Below are positions 25,406-39,841 of a DNA stretch of 64,000 nt, piece by piece. A model generated the notes under the pieces. It did no database searches, had not been told where the DNA came from, and saw only the letters and a list, made by a program, of their open reading frames with translations. The position numbers and the translations under genes were made by a program. Source of the stretch: Enoplosus armatus (Eukaryota; Chordata; Actinopteri; Centrarchiformes; Enoplosidae). The DNA is taken from positions 19,767,548-19,831,547 of the forward strand of contig NC_092190.1 in NCBI RefSeq assembly GCF_043641665.1, written 5' to 3'. Positions within the stretch are counted from its first letter, which is position 1, and every line of letters begins with the position of its first letter.

Positions 25406-28400
25406 CTACATAAACAAGGATGTGTGCTGAAAACACACTCCCACAGCTCCACCCACTCACCACTGAAGTTGATTACAACAGGCTGTGACTCAGTGGGAGT
25501 GGGTCATGGATGGATGACTTTGTGTTTTCAGTTGTTGTGACTCCAGAGAACCACAACAGCAGTGAAGCAGCACCAAAACTTCTAGAACATGTTTTTACTG
25601 AAGACAAATATTCTTAAGAACCACATGCAGTACTTTGGAGAATTTTCCAAATTTGTACAATTACCTATTGTGTGTCATGTAATAACCATACTAATAAAAA
25701 ATGTAATAAATGTAATCATGTCTTCTGGTTGAAGAATGAACATATGGTATGTTTATGTTGCACCTAGTGTCAAAGAATGTTTAGCTCCACGCCATATATC
25801 ATAGTAGCCTTATATAAAGTATACTATACTGTACTATACAGTAAACAGGGACTGATTCTGGTTATGACAAGTCTGAGACTTCTGTATACATGAAAATACT
25901 GCGGTAATTTATCCGATGCATGCTCTTCCTTATGGCCGCAGAGATTCCTAGCGGCTTTGACTCACTGACAAATAAACCTGTTTTTTTTTTACCTAGCTCA
26001 ACTAACAACTATTTCCCTGGTCAGCAGACTCCCTGCAGAGTTACATTAGTTTGGTGGGCAGTCCAGGAAAGCAATCACTGTAAGCGAAACACTGAAAAAC
26101 ATCTCACTTTTTGACACCTGCCTGGCGTACTGATAAAGACCTGAATGGAAGAGAGTTGATGCACAAGATAGAAATGAATGGAAGGAGGGCAAATGGGGAG
26201 AGATTGAGGGAATAAGTTAAATCAATTAGCCAGGGTGTCTATCTTTTAGAAACATCTTGAACATTTGTTTTGCTAAGAGGAAGGCTGGTTTTCAACCACT
26301 CCCACGCCAACTCAATGTCTATCATCGTGTATGCAGAAATGGCTGACGGTGTGGCCATCCAGTAAGTCCTAGATAATGTAGAACTAAAGTTACGGTTCTT
26401 AAAAACACACTTACACTACCGTGTGTGTGTGTTTGTGTACACATCTGCATATAACACTCACACACAATCTGCACATCACCAAGGAGAGAGCAGTGAGGTT
26501 TGTGGGAATTCAGAGTTCCGGTTTAGGGTGCTGATTTGACTTACAAATTGTGAAGCCTGCTGTCTACTGTAGAGGCACAGAATTAAATAGGTGTGCATGA
26601 ACAAGTACTTACAACACCGTATGTACTTGTTCAACGCATACAGCTCTCAGAAAGGCTGCTGTGTGCTTCAGCCCACTATACCAGATTAAAGAACTCTCAA
26701 CTGATTATCACATAATCCCACCTACAAAAGCAAGTAGTGCACACAGGACGTCTCTGAAAACTGCAGCAGGAAATGTACTTTCTGCAGCAGCTGTACTTGT
26801 CGAAATACATTTCTATGCAGGCTATCAACAGGAGCTACAGTATGAATATGATTATGGAGACTATAAGCACATCTGAGACACTTTGGGCAGGCTTCACAAA
26901 TGAATCATCTGCATGTCAGTGGAGTCACTGTTTGCAGTGAATCTATGTGTGATGATAAAAAAGAATTAAAGATCAAGTTAGAGTCCCCTTGAATGTGTCT
27001 TGCACCAATCAAAGCAGTGAAGCCTCACCTTGTCTCTCAGATGATGTTCTGCTGCATCAATGTTCAACGGGTCATCAAAGTTCAACAGGTCCTGGAGCAG
27101 AGGCAAAAAGAGAGAGCGCATGAAGAGAAAAGGTGCAGAGAGAAGAGGCAACAGCAAAGTTGAACAACAGTGCAGAAATAAAAGTGAAACATCAGGCCAG
27201 AAAGTCCCAAATGTTTGCTCCGCTTATTAGAGAACTTTTCTTTAAGACTTCTGAGGGTCAAATTTTGTTTCCCAATAAAAAAAAAAAAGCTGCTGAGGGA
27301 TATATTGCCTACTTCAGCACTATCTGCTGGCTGCAATGTCACCCTGGATTCTGCAACTCCGACAAACAAAACAGCATAATTATGGTGTTGCCTTCGAGAT
27401 GCCATGCACAACAAGTGAGGCAAGACGCGGGGTGTTATTAGAGAGATAAAAAGGGGGATGGCCTGAGAGGTTGTTTCCTGATTAAGAGGTAAGATTTAGG
27501 GCATGGCCACCCATCAGGACAGATTACCATCACCATTATCATCGTAGACGCAGTGCTGACCTCAGGGTAAGTGTGGATACTTTCAAAATGGAATCAATGA
27601 TAGATTTATGCAAGCTTGCAATTAGCAAAGTATGCATATTTTGGACTAAACTAAATAATATGATTACTTTCAGCTTCTTACTTGCTGCTTGCTTTGGCAC
27701 CCAAAATGTTTAAATGATCTACTAAAAAAACCCCATATTTTATTGTCTAATTTAAGAACATAACATATAATCCATTCATATTTAAAAGCATGTTTGCATT
27801 CATGTTATCAGAATCATTTTTAGCATCCCTATATCTTCATATTCCTCTGAATGATTAAACACATCAACAACAGAACCCTAAATTTAATTAGTTATCAGTG
27901 TTCTTAATTTTCTGAAGAATTACTGTTATTAGCACAAGAGGACATCCAGAACCAGCTGGGCAGGCAATTCCACGAGCTTAATGTGTAATCACATTTTCTT
28001 GTTTTTATTTCCCTATTATCCCAAAGTGTTCTTCATAATGAGAAAGATAATTTCCCCGAAGTCAAAACTGATAGTCATACTGCAGCCGTAGAGACAGATA
28101 AACAATGGCCTTGGTTAATCTGATCTGAGTTTGGATTCTTGTCATTTCTGTAACCGACATACAGTAAGCAACTTAAAAACACTTCAATAATGCGGATTTA
28201 TTGATGCTAAACCAATGGTGCACTCTTCAGTTAAGGACTGTGATTCAGTTCAATCATAGTCTGTTAAAGGAGGGAGATCTCTGGCTTTAGCTTTCCTTAT
28301 TTAACAACAGAATTTAGGGAAAACTATGTGTGCATACATCATTTCTAAAATCTGCAAACTATTTATGTATCCAGTCACTATAATGACAAATGAAAATGTA

Positions 28401-31400
28401 TTTTGGGTAGTTTAGTTTCTAACAGTATGTCCATGTTAATAAAGTAAAAACAAGAAAAACTTACAGTAAACAAGGAGTTCAATCCCCAGACTACGTCCTA
28501 GGAAAAAAAAAAGAAAAAATATTACTGATCAAAGAATAAAATTGTGTTACAGTTTGAATATAAATGAAAACATACACTGAAATGCACATTTTCAACTTCA
28601 GCCTGTAAGATACAGTGTTTCCCCACACATAGGCTCTACTTGGGCGGGCCGCCCAGGTAGATAAAATCCGAATACCTTTTTTTTTTTTTTTTTTTCAATC
28701 ATGACGCGCAATTGTCATTTCATAATGCACACAGACCAGCAGACTTCAGCCCCGCAGAACAGAAATTCTAGAGCGTGACTTTTACCTGAGACATTTTGGC
28801 AGTGCACCAGTTAGAGTCCATCAGCTGTAGTGAAACGATTAGTGTCAAACTGTATGCCGACATTGACAAGTCAGGTCTGTCTGTGGAAACACATCTAACA
28901 TCACCGTACTAGTCACATTTATATTTTTATATATATTTTTTTAATATGTCAGTATTTGAGTGTATTAATTGTTAAAGTAAGAATTACGGCCAATGAGCCA
29001 CAGTTGAATGTTTACATTTAAAAAAGAAAAAAAGGCATTTTGTTGTTTTCCCTGCTGTACTGAAAAACAAACAAACTGTGACCCCAAAACCGAGGTACAT
29101 ACCAAACTGTGAATTTGGTGTATCATTACACCCCCAGTGTTGGATGCCTAAAAAAAGAATGCCTTGTCGTATTTAATGTGTTCATCTTATTTTAACTTAC
29201 GAGGGTAGTTGGACTGACTAGCTAGTATTGTTAGCCTCAACACAACGGAACAGTCAGTGCAAAATGATGATCAATACGTTAGCTAGCTAGCTAGCTAGCT
29301 AACATAACAAGTAGGTTAAGTCTCTCATAAACCTTTGTTTGACTAGTTTATTACTGAACCTGCCCATCACAACGCCGCGCCATCACACGCAGCGCCACCC
29401 ACCACCACAAGTAAATTCTCAACCTGTGGGAAACACAGAGATGGTAACCACTATCATAAATATATCATTCTACAATAACCTTCATAAGGATAGAGGAATT
29501 CCTTCAACATTTCCCCTGAGACAAAGCAGTGGCACAGCAGTACAACGAAGGATGCAAGTTCAAAACCATTACATCCCTGAATCGCCTGTCGGCAGGAGCC
29601 ATGGGGCTCTTTAAAGAACCACCGTGACATGCAGTGTACGACTCTACAGCAAGTCTGGCAGCAGCTACAGACTGTAAGGTTCTGAGTACGGGAAAAGAAA
29701 GGTGGCACAATAACTGCCTTTTATCGCTGAGGCTTACAACTTTCATTATGCCCCCCTTTCTACTTACAGGAATAGTCAAGTGAAATCTAGCAGTGACATG
29801 GTGACAGAATATTGTACTGGAAGACATCACAAGAGACCAACTAAAAGGGGAAGCTTTATTTCACTGGGAGCTGCTGCAAACTTCTGTTAGCTGATTGACA
29901 TTTTCAAATCAATGCTTTCAGGGCCTCCATTCAATTATCTTTCGCTCATTCCACACATGTATTTATTTCATTTACATAATGAAATGAAGCGTTGAACCTT
30001 GAATCTTTAGACAGCAGACAACTAGCAAAAGGTCTGTTTTGCTAACTGTGTGATAAAAGCAAATGAAAATAACCTTGCAGAGACTGGCTGAAATAACCAC
30101 AAAGAAAAATGTATTGTTTTTCTCCATCTCCGTCTTCTATGTACCATGGTACATACTCATAGGTTTACCAAACCCAAAAACCAAACACTGTATTGTTTTA
30201 ATTCCTGGTGAACTAAAACCAAACTATTACCAGCTATTATTAGAGCCAGCGTGTTAGGCTTCATTCCTAAAGGCTATCGTACACTCTTTTTGAAATTAAA
30301 TTTGGTGTATTTTAAAGAATGTCAAATTCAAAATAAATCCTCCATATCCACAGAGCATTGCACTGTGGGAAAAAAATATGTATAGACAGCACAATGAAAA
30401 ATACGTTGAGATCCATATTTAGTTTGCAAACTGTCTGGTATTGAGTATATTTGAGTATTTTGTCACTTTTCCAGTGCGAACACAATACATACTAAACACC
30501 TGCTTAACTGACAGTATGTAACAGCAGTTTAACAAAAACAAAATAGAAACAGAGAATAGTAGAGTAGAATCACAATTAAATAGTGCATAAGCACAATATT
30601 TCCGCTTAAAATAGCAAAACTGTTTTTGTACTCATATGTACATTGTACTGAATTTACCATACAAGCCATTACTGCAAAGGTGTGTGTGTGAGTGTGTGTG
30701 TGGGATGAAGAGGAGAAGAGTGGTGACCAGTCAAGAAGGACATCATCACCCACTCAAAAACTCAAAAACACAATCCTTTATGACTCACAGCTTTTGCACT
30801 TACTTTTTCTCACTTATTTTTGTGCACTCACAGTGACACTCGCTGACACTCATGAACCCCAGCCACTCTCACACACACATGACCACATCCGCATCTTACA
30901 TTCATGTAAACAATGATAGACGGCCTTTCAACTGTGGACCAGGAACACAAACAAACATCCACAAACTGTCAGGCCAGGGAAGGTCACAAAACAGCACAAT
31001 AGTTAAACCAACACATCTTTGAGCAACATCAAAAGGTCACTGGAAATCTATACATTTCCTCCAGAGGTGAACTCCCTATGGCTGAACAGGAGATCATGTC
31101 AGCCTATTCCTGATCATTCCACGCCATAGCTCCCTTTCACGTGTCATTGGTTCACTAACTACGAAACTAGCAGAGGAGGTTACAATCTTCCCAGAATTCT
31201 GTGCTGTTGCAGCAGGCAACTGCAAGTGAGACATATTTTTTAATTTCAGTGGATGTCAAATGAAATATGTCCAATCTGGGTAATAGTTTTTAGGCACTGA
31301 AGCTCCAGCCTTAGCACTAATTCTGTAAGCCTCACCCTGCTAGCTGTGCAATGTTGACTTCTATCTCTACTTTTTACAGTGAGCAGATACAGTAGCTTTA

Positions 31401-34400
31401 ATTCATGTATCTGTATGGTCAAACGCTGCACTCACGCCAGTTACACAAAAGCTGCAATGCCGGAGAGTGTGTTCCTAAAACTCAGTGCTCACTGGTTAGT
31501 TCTGCTGTAATGAACACAAACACACACAAAGATGAGCACATACTGTATGCAAAGCTGCTTTCCTTTCAGTGGCTTCTTAGAATCAAGACCAAGGAAAAGA
31601 AGTATTGAAAACAGCAAGAATACACAATTGAGACTGGAGTACATTATAAAACATATAGAAAGTGTATTTGTTTGTGTTTCAGAGCAAGGTATTGTTTAAA
31701 AGATAATATCCATCCACATTTTTCATCTTAAAACAAAGAAAATGCTGTAAAATAAAAACACGTATCCCGACTGTATTCGAGTGGCCACTCTATTGGAGTG
31801 GCTCCACTGGTGTAAGAGTAAGAGAGAGCAAATACCAGAGAAGGACAGCAGTATGTGATGAAAGGAAAATGTACATGTACATACAGTGCACACACCCATG
31901 AAAGTAATCAGGAGAAGGCAAATGAAATACAAGGTTGTGTGTTGTACAACATCTCGGTTCCCACTCCGAATCTCTACAAAAACTGATTATAATCACAGCT
32001 TGGTTACGGACACTGAACAGCTGATGAAACGGCATCTATATGCCAGTCACAATAGCCCGCCACACTGGCTGCATGTGGTGTATAAATGGCAGGAAAGAAA
32101 AAAAAAAAAAGATAGGAGATTCTCTCATTGTCTTTCTTTCCACATAATGTACAGTGGAACGAAAAAATATTTTCTATATTATGTCTCCTGTATTTTGCAA
32201 TTAGTTTTGGTAGACCATACTGGAAATGTATTTGGAGGTTTCTTTGTAAGGTAAATCAATACCTAGATGTGTGGCTTTCAAGTCAATAGGAGGCCTATCT
32301 TAACTGTATACTGTATGTGTTGCTGATACAATTTTTAATACAGCACATCATAAAATAATTGAGCTGAAAATGTATGTGTAAAACGACAGTCACACCACAA
32401 AGTGACATCCATGCCAAATAGGTGGGGCCAGGAAGTTTGGTGACGTAGTGACTACCTACATGGCTAGTTGGTGAACTGCTGTAGCTGGCAAGCTAGCCGT
32501 TAACTGTCACAATAGCTCCCGGAGCTCCTCTCAACTGTTCTGTTTACATCCCCCTTGCCTTTTGTTCACTATTGCACACCATTTCATTCAATAAGAAGTT
32601 ATTGAAGAGGGAAAATAAAGCTCTCTGAGCTTACTAATTAAACTAGTTTAATTACAGTTTCAGTTGCATCATTCAAGTGTCTGCAAATGCCACCACTGTG
32701 ACTGGCTGAATGGAGCCTGATTTTATATCAAATGATTATTACAAAAGAATTTGTTTTTGAGCTATGTTTTCCTGGCAAAGACTTCCATTCCTTCTTAGTG
32801 TATCATGTGACTGACATCATGCAGAACGTAACATAATGTGTTCAGTGATATGGAGACACTTCACCATATCATGATGACATTGTAATAAAACAAACTATCT
32901 AGCCGAACAATTTTCAATTATGTGGAATATGTTCTTCATTCTGTACAAGGAAGACTAGCAGAATATGGCTTCTTCTGAGAAAGGCGTATGCTGATGTGCA
33001 CAGACAACACCAGAAGGAGAGAGATAACTTGGATAAATAGAAAAATAGGAAGGGAAATCAAATCCTGACAATAACTTCAAGAGCAGTCTTGAGAGGAAGG
33101 TCAAGAAGCACCAAGGGGATTTACTGGATGACTGTCTGAACTTAAGTAAAACTGGTACCGGAGGTAGGAGGGCGATCCAATGCCTCTGAAAAAATCCCTG
33201 TCTCTCTACTTCTGCACCCAGTATGCATACATTTGCATATTTACATAATTACAAGTGCATCCCAGGGCAGTGATAGAGAGGAATGTTGATCTCTCCTTGT
33301 GTCCCTGCAGAGAAGCACAGATACGCGTCTGATCGGATCAGCATGTTTAAGTCAAACTTTAACATGAAAGGCAGAGCTTCAGCTTACAACCACATTCAGT
33401 TACACACCGTTGCGGCTATCAAACATAATTTTAGTCAAATCTTGAATAGGGATAGCAGAGGGCATCCTTGCTTTAAACTTCAGTAACTGTTTCTAAACAG
33501 CTTGCAAAAAGTGCTCAATTGAGTGAATGATAAGAAGCTTCTCTTTTATATGCAGCTGAAAGGCCTTTCATTGTGAAGTTTACCTTAAATGGCTCCGCAA
33601 AAGATTTCTTCTTGTGTCCTGCGAGGATTCTGCAGTGTTTTCAACAGCCCTCAAAAGTACAGTTTTGCACCCTTTTTTCTGTCAGTTTAAGAAAGTAAAT
33701 AAGTGGACTCATGTTAATGAGTGTCACATTCAGGTCTTTTATGTTCTAAATTACCAACTGTATGGAGAACAGGGTTTTACAATATCCATCCATCCACTCC
33801 TTTGAGGTTTGAGCACAAAGTAGACATTGTTACAGGATTACAGATAGTCTAATTTGGGCTCAAATGTTTCTGTCACTACAGATTTATGAGAGAGACATGG
33901 GTTTGTTCAAAAACATGTACATTCATGGTATTTTCTCTCTCTATTTTTGACCAACTTGTGACATTTTCTTGTGGCAAGTTCATAGCTTCACAACCTCTCA
34001 TTACTACTCTTAAGCAATTTCCTAAACAGCTACGAGATTCCTCGATTAATTCTCTGACATTAGCCCTACAAATAAAAGGGATAATAGGATTAATATGCTC
34101 CCAATGTATCAATGTATAAGAAAAAACACAAGAATTCCCTCAAGAGTAAATGGGACTTCTGGGGCTTCAAATATCTGACTGTCTATGGACCAAGATGTTA
34201 GAAAAACATATGAGGCATGTGATGATACAAATAATACATCAAAATATACATAATCTTCACTGGATCACTTCTTGATTGCTGTTGCTATAAAAACAATTAT
34301 TACCCTCACTGTGAAACTAAAAATGAAATATAGATGTATGTCACATGTAGAGTAAACTTGACTTGAAATGGTCTCGTTAGAGTCAATCCATCACCCAAAA

Positions 34401-37400
34401 TTTTAAGACGACAGATGAATACAAGCAACACTTACTCTTCCTGAATCCCCACAGTCAAAAACATCAGCGCTCTAAAAGAGAGTGACATTCTCTTAAATAA
34501 ATATAATTCATTTACCTTTAATGTTCGGGTGGGGGCCCAGCCTGTGCCATCAATAGAGTGTTCCCGCAATAAGCTGCATTAAAAAAAAAAGAAGAAAAGA
34601 AATACACAGTCATATCCAATACTTAAGACACTTTGTGGCAGCTTGTCATTGTATGTTGTTTCTGAGTATGTACTGTAAACTGCTTAGTGTTATGCCCCTC
34701 CCACAATGCTAAAGATGTTGCCAAAGGTTATAAGCTCCACAACTGTTTATAAAATCTTTAAAAAAGAATGTGATAAGATACTTCGTTTAAGGGTTTGCCC
34801 AATTCAATTTCAGGTAACATGTGTGAGAGTGGATGTCTAGTGAAGGGAATACTTTTTTATCTTAGCAGGAAGAACAATGCTGTAACATTATACACTGCAA
34901 TGTGACAACTGGAGATAAAGACAGGAAGCAGTTGCATAGGTGAGGACAATTCATGAAGGAGGTGTAGGCATTACCTTAAACAAATCTCTCCGTTCTCTGT
35001 GATGTTAGGATGCCATATTCTGGTCAGACATCTCACTTTAGGAGGCTGGAAATTAACATGGAGAGAAAAGCAAGAAAGGGGAGAAAGAGAGAGACACATT
35101 TTTATTAATTGTATTACTTTATTAATTTTTCAATTTTAAACAAACTTTTAATAACCTATTGACATACGTTTAATATAGTCAGATTATCTTTACATGATGA
35201 AGGTCTTTGCAGAAGGTGTAAATGGAAATAACTCCATGCCTTTGCTGGTGTTGCAAAATCACGTGCTTTACTAGCTGAGCTTTTGAGCTCAGGTTCTCAT
35301 CAGTGACCTGTATTAAATGAAACATGACGTAAGTATTATGTAGTGATGTATTGAGACATTTTGCTTCCACTTTAACACTGTACAATAATTATAATTACCA
35401 CTTAAATGCTACTTCCATATAGAACCTGTTATGGGCCAATTTTCTTTGAAGGATAAAAGAGCCCTTTTGAAAATAGAAAAACTGTTCACAGTCACCAGAC
35501 CAACGTAAGGCTCTCCGAGGTTACCTTTTCTTTTCTGTGTACTCTACAAACCCATTCATTCGTAGTTCAAATTATTTGCTAATGCAATTCAAAGCATTTC
35601 ATCCAAACTATTTCTCTTCAATAAGGACACACATGACACACACACACAAATAGACAAATTCTAGACAATTCAACAAGGCCATGACACTTTTAACTACAGT
35701 GTTTGCCTCAGTGATGATGTGGTTAAAATGTTGTGTGGTGTATTTTCCCATTTTGCCTGTTTTTTGAGAGATTTCTTCAGCCGTGAGCAGCCCTCAAAAC
35801 TCAGGCCAGTGATCACAGATGGTTTATTCACTGTTGTTGGTCAACATGGACGCTTCTGTGCCTTCTGTGTCTGCGTATGCTCCATGTCCCACTGTGTTTT
35901 GGGCTTTTAACTTGTCTAGTTAGACAATGTTCAGATTGGAGAAGGCCAACATCGCCCACAGGGCTTCTTCATTAACTCAATTTCAGAGTTTTGCTATTTA
36001 AAGCCAGCTTACAAGTTAATACAGCACATTTAGAATAAGATGTACTTTTCCACTTTTTACAAATCTGAGAAGTCACTTAAGGTGGGTTCAGACAACAGGA
36101 GTTTTAAAATCGGGTTGCATCATGCACAAAAATAATAATGGCGTATCACACACTACAGGTTATTATTAAGATTATTGTGCCAGAGGGAGCAATAAATAAA
36201 GCAATAAATCCCAAAACGCCTGTAATCTGAGCCCGGCTTTAGTGTTGACTGGCTCCCCTCCTTAATTCCTGAAATCTGTCTGGTCAATCCAGCCCAATGC
36301 TTGAACTGCTATGCTTGCTCTTATCATTTTTAACATTACCATCTGTTAAAATTAGCCTCACATACTGCAATAGACAAATGACGGATGTTTTTATTATTCA
36401 GCTGATGTGGTGTTTGTAGAGCCGTGTGTGTATGATTTTTGTTGACTAGTAAAAGGCTGTTGTAAAATGACTATAATGATTTCATTTTAAAGTATTCAAT
36501 TCTCTTAGTTACATGGAAGCTGGTGCAGTGATGGAGAGAAGAAGAAGTAATAATGAGAGACCACAGGAAAAGCAAAGAAGAAAAGGTTGCACTGATTGAC
36601 ACGAATGCCTCGAAATCCTGCTGCAGTAATACTCAGACTTGAAAACACGAGTATATCACCCTGGTCTTAATGTCTTTTCACTTACACACCAATACAAATT
36701 ATACTCTTTTCAAAAAAATGGACTTGCCCCTCAGTACAGCTCAGACCTGCTTACTTCTACCTTACACACAAATACTCACACAATGTGCACACCCTCTTAC
36801 TCCAACCTACTACCAAATCAGCTGGGGTTGGGGTCTTAACTACCACCTACAGTGCTACCTCAATTTGGAACCACTGCGTGTGTTCAATGAAAGTCACCAA
36901 AAAAAAAAACACTACACCCATCTTTTATTCAGTTCCTCAAAATCCACATGTTCAGGTAGCAAGCACGCCAATGAACCATCTTCTCCCTTCTCCATGAACA
37001 TGATGTTTGTATGAGACTGTCCATGACTGTAGCTCAGCGGGCGACACCAGGCTGCAAAGCCAGGTCCCATTCGCAATGAATAACCAATTACTGTCCCAGC
37101 TTATGATTCTGTACATGTGAAGGGCATGTTAGGCTCAAATCAACTCGGTAGCTGGTAATGCTTAACCCACAAAAACCCCAGTTCCTTCCCCACCAGTCAG
37201 GTAACGGGGTGTGACGAGGCGCTGTGTGTTTCCCTGCTTCTTCTCAGGCATACATAGTACTGGTTTTGATCATATTGGGGATATGATGTTCACATGAGGT
37301 TAGCCTGATAATAAATTCATAGTCCCGTTCCCCTAACAGCAGACATTTTGAAATGTAGGGTCGATCAGACAGTGACTGTTTGGGGGAAATAATCTGCTTT

Positions 37401-38701
37401 GACTTCATTTATTTCAGCCAGAAAAGATAAGTGGGAAACGCGAACAGCAGCAGAGTTTATATTTATATTATATTATTCCCTAGAGAAGCTTAAGTCATTT
37501 TAACTGTGTACATGTTTTCAACAATTTAAATTCTGTTTGGCATACATTTCCAGTCTCTCCCAAGGTATTAATTATAGCCCAAAATACCTGTTCAGTTGGT
37601 CTATTATCAATTAAGGCCCCCTCCAAAGTGGACACCTATTGTTTTTAGGTCGATATCCGAGTCAAAACTCATTGCTGTTACTTAATTTCATCAGCTCTGA
37701 GCACTTTCTGTGCTGAGTAACGGCAGAACTAAAACATTTTTGGTAAAAATCTCATGGGTAGAAAACCACAGTCCTAACCTTAAGCCTGAATGTATGAATT
37801 AAAATCAATGAAATGCTGTTCAGAGAATGGACTGTTGTAATATGAGCTACAGGCAAGATTCCAAACGGGACTGTAGACTGCTTTTGTCAACTGACTTAAT
37901 GTGTAGGCTAACAGGCAGGGGGATCTGTTGACTAAGACCCACCAGCTGTAATAATTACTCTCCATAATTACTAACAGAGTTAACAAGGAGTACCTTTCCC
38001 CTAGCTCACTTGTGCTACAGTTGTGCAATTTAACCCCATTATGGATTTAACATGACTATATTAGAGGTAATATACTGATGAGGAACACTTCTGTAACTTT
38101 ACCTTTCTGTCTGGTCAATCTGCCCTTCCCCAGTATCCATCATAGGAGCAATTGTCTACTTGAACGCCATTAGGCCCAACATTATAATTCGATTTACGTC
38201 TCATGTTGACTGCATGTAGAGGAAACTGTGTGTGTGTAAATGTGTTATAAAAGACTCAAACAAAAGACATAGATGCAAACATGTGCAGAGATACATACAG
38301 ACTCACACAAAAGACACATATTCACACATACATGGTGAGATAAAGCCTGTGAGGAACAGACAAAGAAAGGTGTGCAGAGCAACTACATGAAGTTCAGGTG
38401 AAAAATCATTGACCCACAGAAAAGAAATCTATTGCCAGATATACACAGCATCTTGATGTTCCTATATGAATTTTATGAAAGTGAATGTGATGCTGGTGCC
38501 ACCATGCACACATTTGTAGTTGGTGTCAGCAGCTGATGACTTCAGGGCACCACTGCTTTGTCTGAGACTGCTTCATACGCAAAACAACAGGACAGAGCAG
38601 AACAGACCACAACCCGGCAAATCTGGAAGGGTTGTTATTTTAAGAGGCCAAAACAGGAAGCTACCGACTAATGCTGACAACACAAATACATAGGTAAGCA
38701 G

Positions 38702-38747
<46 letters not shown>

Positions 38748-39801
38748 GCTGACACGCACATGGACCCTTGAGACCAAATGATGAGAAATAACTGAACCAC
38801 TCACCACCATGTTATAGGCTTCGGGGACGTCTATTTCAAACTGAAACCTTCCATTTTGGTAGTAACCCTCATCTGGAAGCATACATAGGAAGAGAGACAG
38901 AGGACACATGTTTTCAATAATGTATACACAAGAATGTGTGTTGTGTGACAAACATCAATTTACAATTTCCTGTGGAAAGAGGGCCTTCGGTCATCATACA
39001 CAATTCACTGCTGATCAGGGTTTAGAAATATGTTATCAACACCTTCTGGATTGAGTGTCCTGCACAGGGCAGTGATCAAAAACACAAAGACCTAAAACAA
39101 CACAATATTTGAACAAAACAGCCTAAGACTTGGGTGTATATGTGTTTTCATTTTTTATCAGTTTTCACTGGATAAATACCCAAATACCCGAGCAGATTAG
39201 TCAAATAATACATTAATAGATTTTCACTTGAATTTAACGTTCCCACACATCCAAAAATACTGCAAGTTCTTCTTGCAATGTGGATAACTCAGAGTGCTGT
39301 TAACAGCAAAGTATCATATTTTCTTCTATGAAAAATAAAAAAATAATGAGCCCTAGGTGTAGGTATAAGACCTACAGAAGCAAAGGTGGTGATCAGGCAG
39401 AAAATGGCACTGCACTTAAAAATGGAAGGGGCTGTGTTGGTGAGCAGATGAAATATGATCCATGAAGTCCAGTTTGAATTATAATAACCCATCTCTACTA
39501 TTGCAAGATCAACATTAGAACATGGACTGGAACGTATTCGATTGGCCCAATGCAATGCTCCTGATGGTCTCATTGAAATGAACAAGGAGGTTGTGTCTGA
39601 CAGAAGTCAGCGGAAATCAACCAGCTCAGCCAAGTTCAATGAATGTGAAACAGGAGAGTAAACGAGAGGACCGACTGGACGAACTGAATCTCAATCTAGG
39701 AGGTCATCTCAGGGGAGTAAAGGCCTAATGAGAGGCCTTTCAGTCTGACCACATTCTGTGGGTCAAACATAACACTGGCTCTTTCCATCTTGCAATGGCT
39801 G

Positions 39802-39841
<40 letters not shown>

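Larger units (their letters stand above)
18148..27028. other. ube2f: UBE2F intron between coding exons 8 and 9 (8.9 kb)
   Basis: No additional exon is recognised. It holds (TG)n runs at 19853-19874 and 23839-23892, a probable dispersed repeat at 22980-23155, two (CA)n runs at 25231-25263 and 25369-25404, and a small inverted repeat at 26599-26632. Confidence 0.8.
28498..34515. other. ube2f: UBE2F intron between coding exons 6 and 7 (6.0 kb)
   Basis: Contains two mobile-element-like fragments (28613-28900 and 28985-29135), a 26-bp perfect TAGC palindrome (29278-29303) and A/T-rich filler. No exon is recognised. Confidence 0.8.
35046..38804. other. ube2f: UBE2F intron between coding exons 4 and 5 (3.8 kb)
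   Basis: No exon is recognised. It contains a possible tRNA-derived relic at 37023-37080, a short A-tract near 36899 and an (CA)n tract at 38704-38746 close to exon 4. Confidence 0.8.

Noticed and set aside
29454..29830. Overlapping minus-strand ORFs of 84 and 108 codons in a UBE2F intron
   Set aside because: Two overlapping frames with no family signature, in the gene's sense direction but without acceptor/donor pairs that keep the UBE2F frame.
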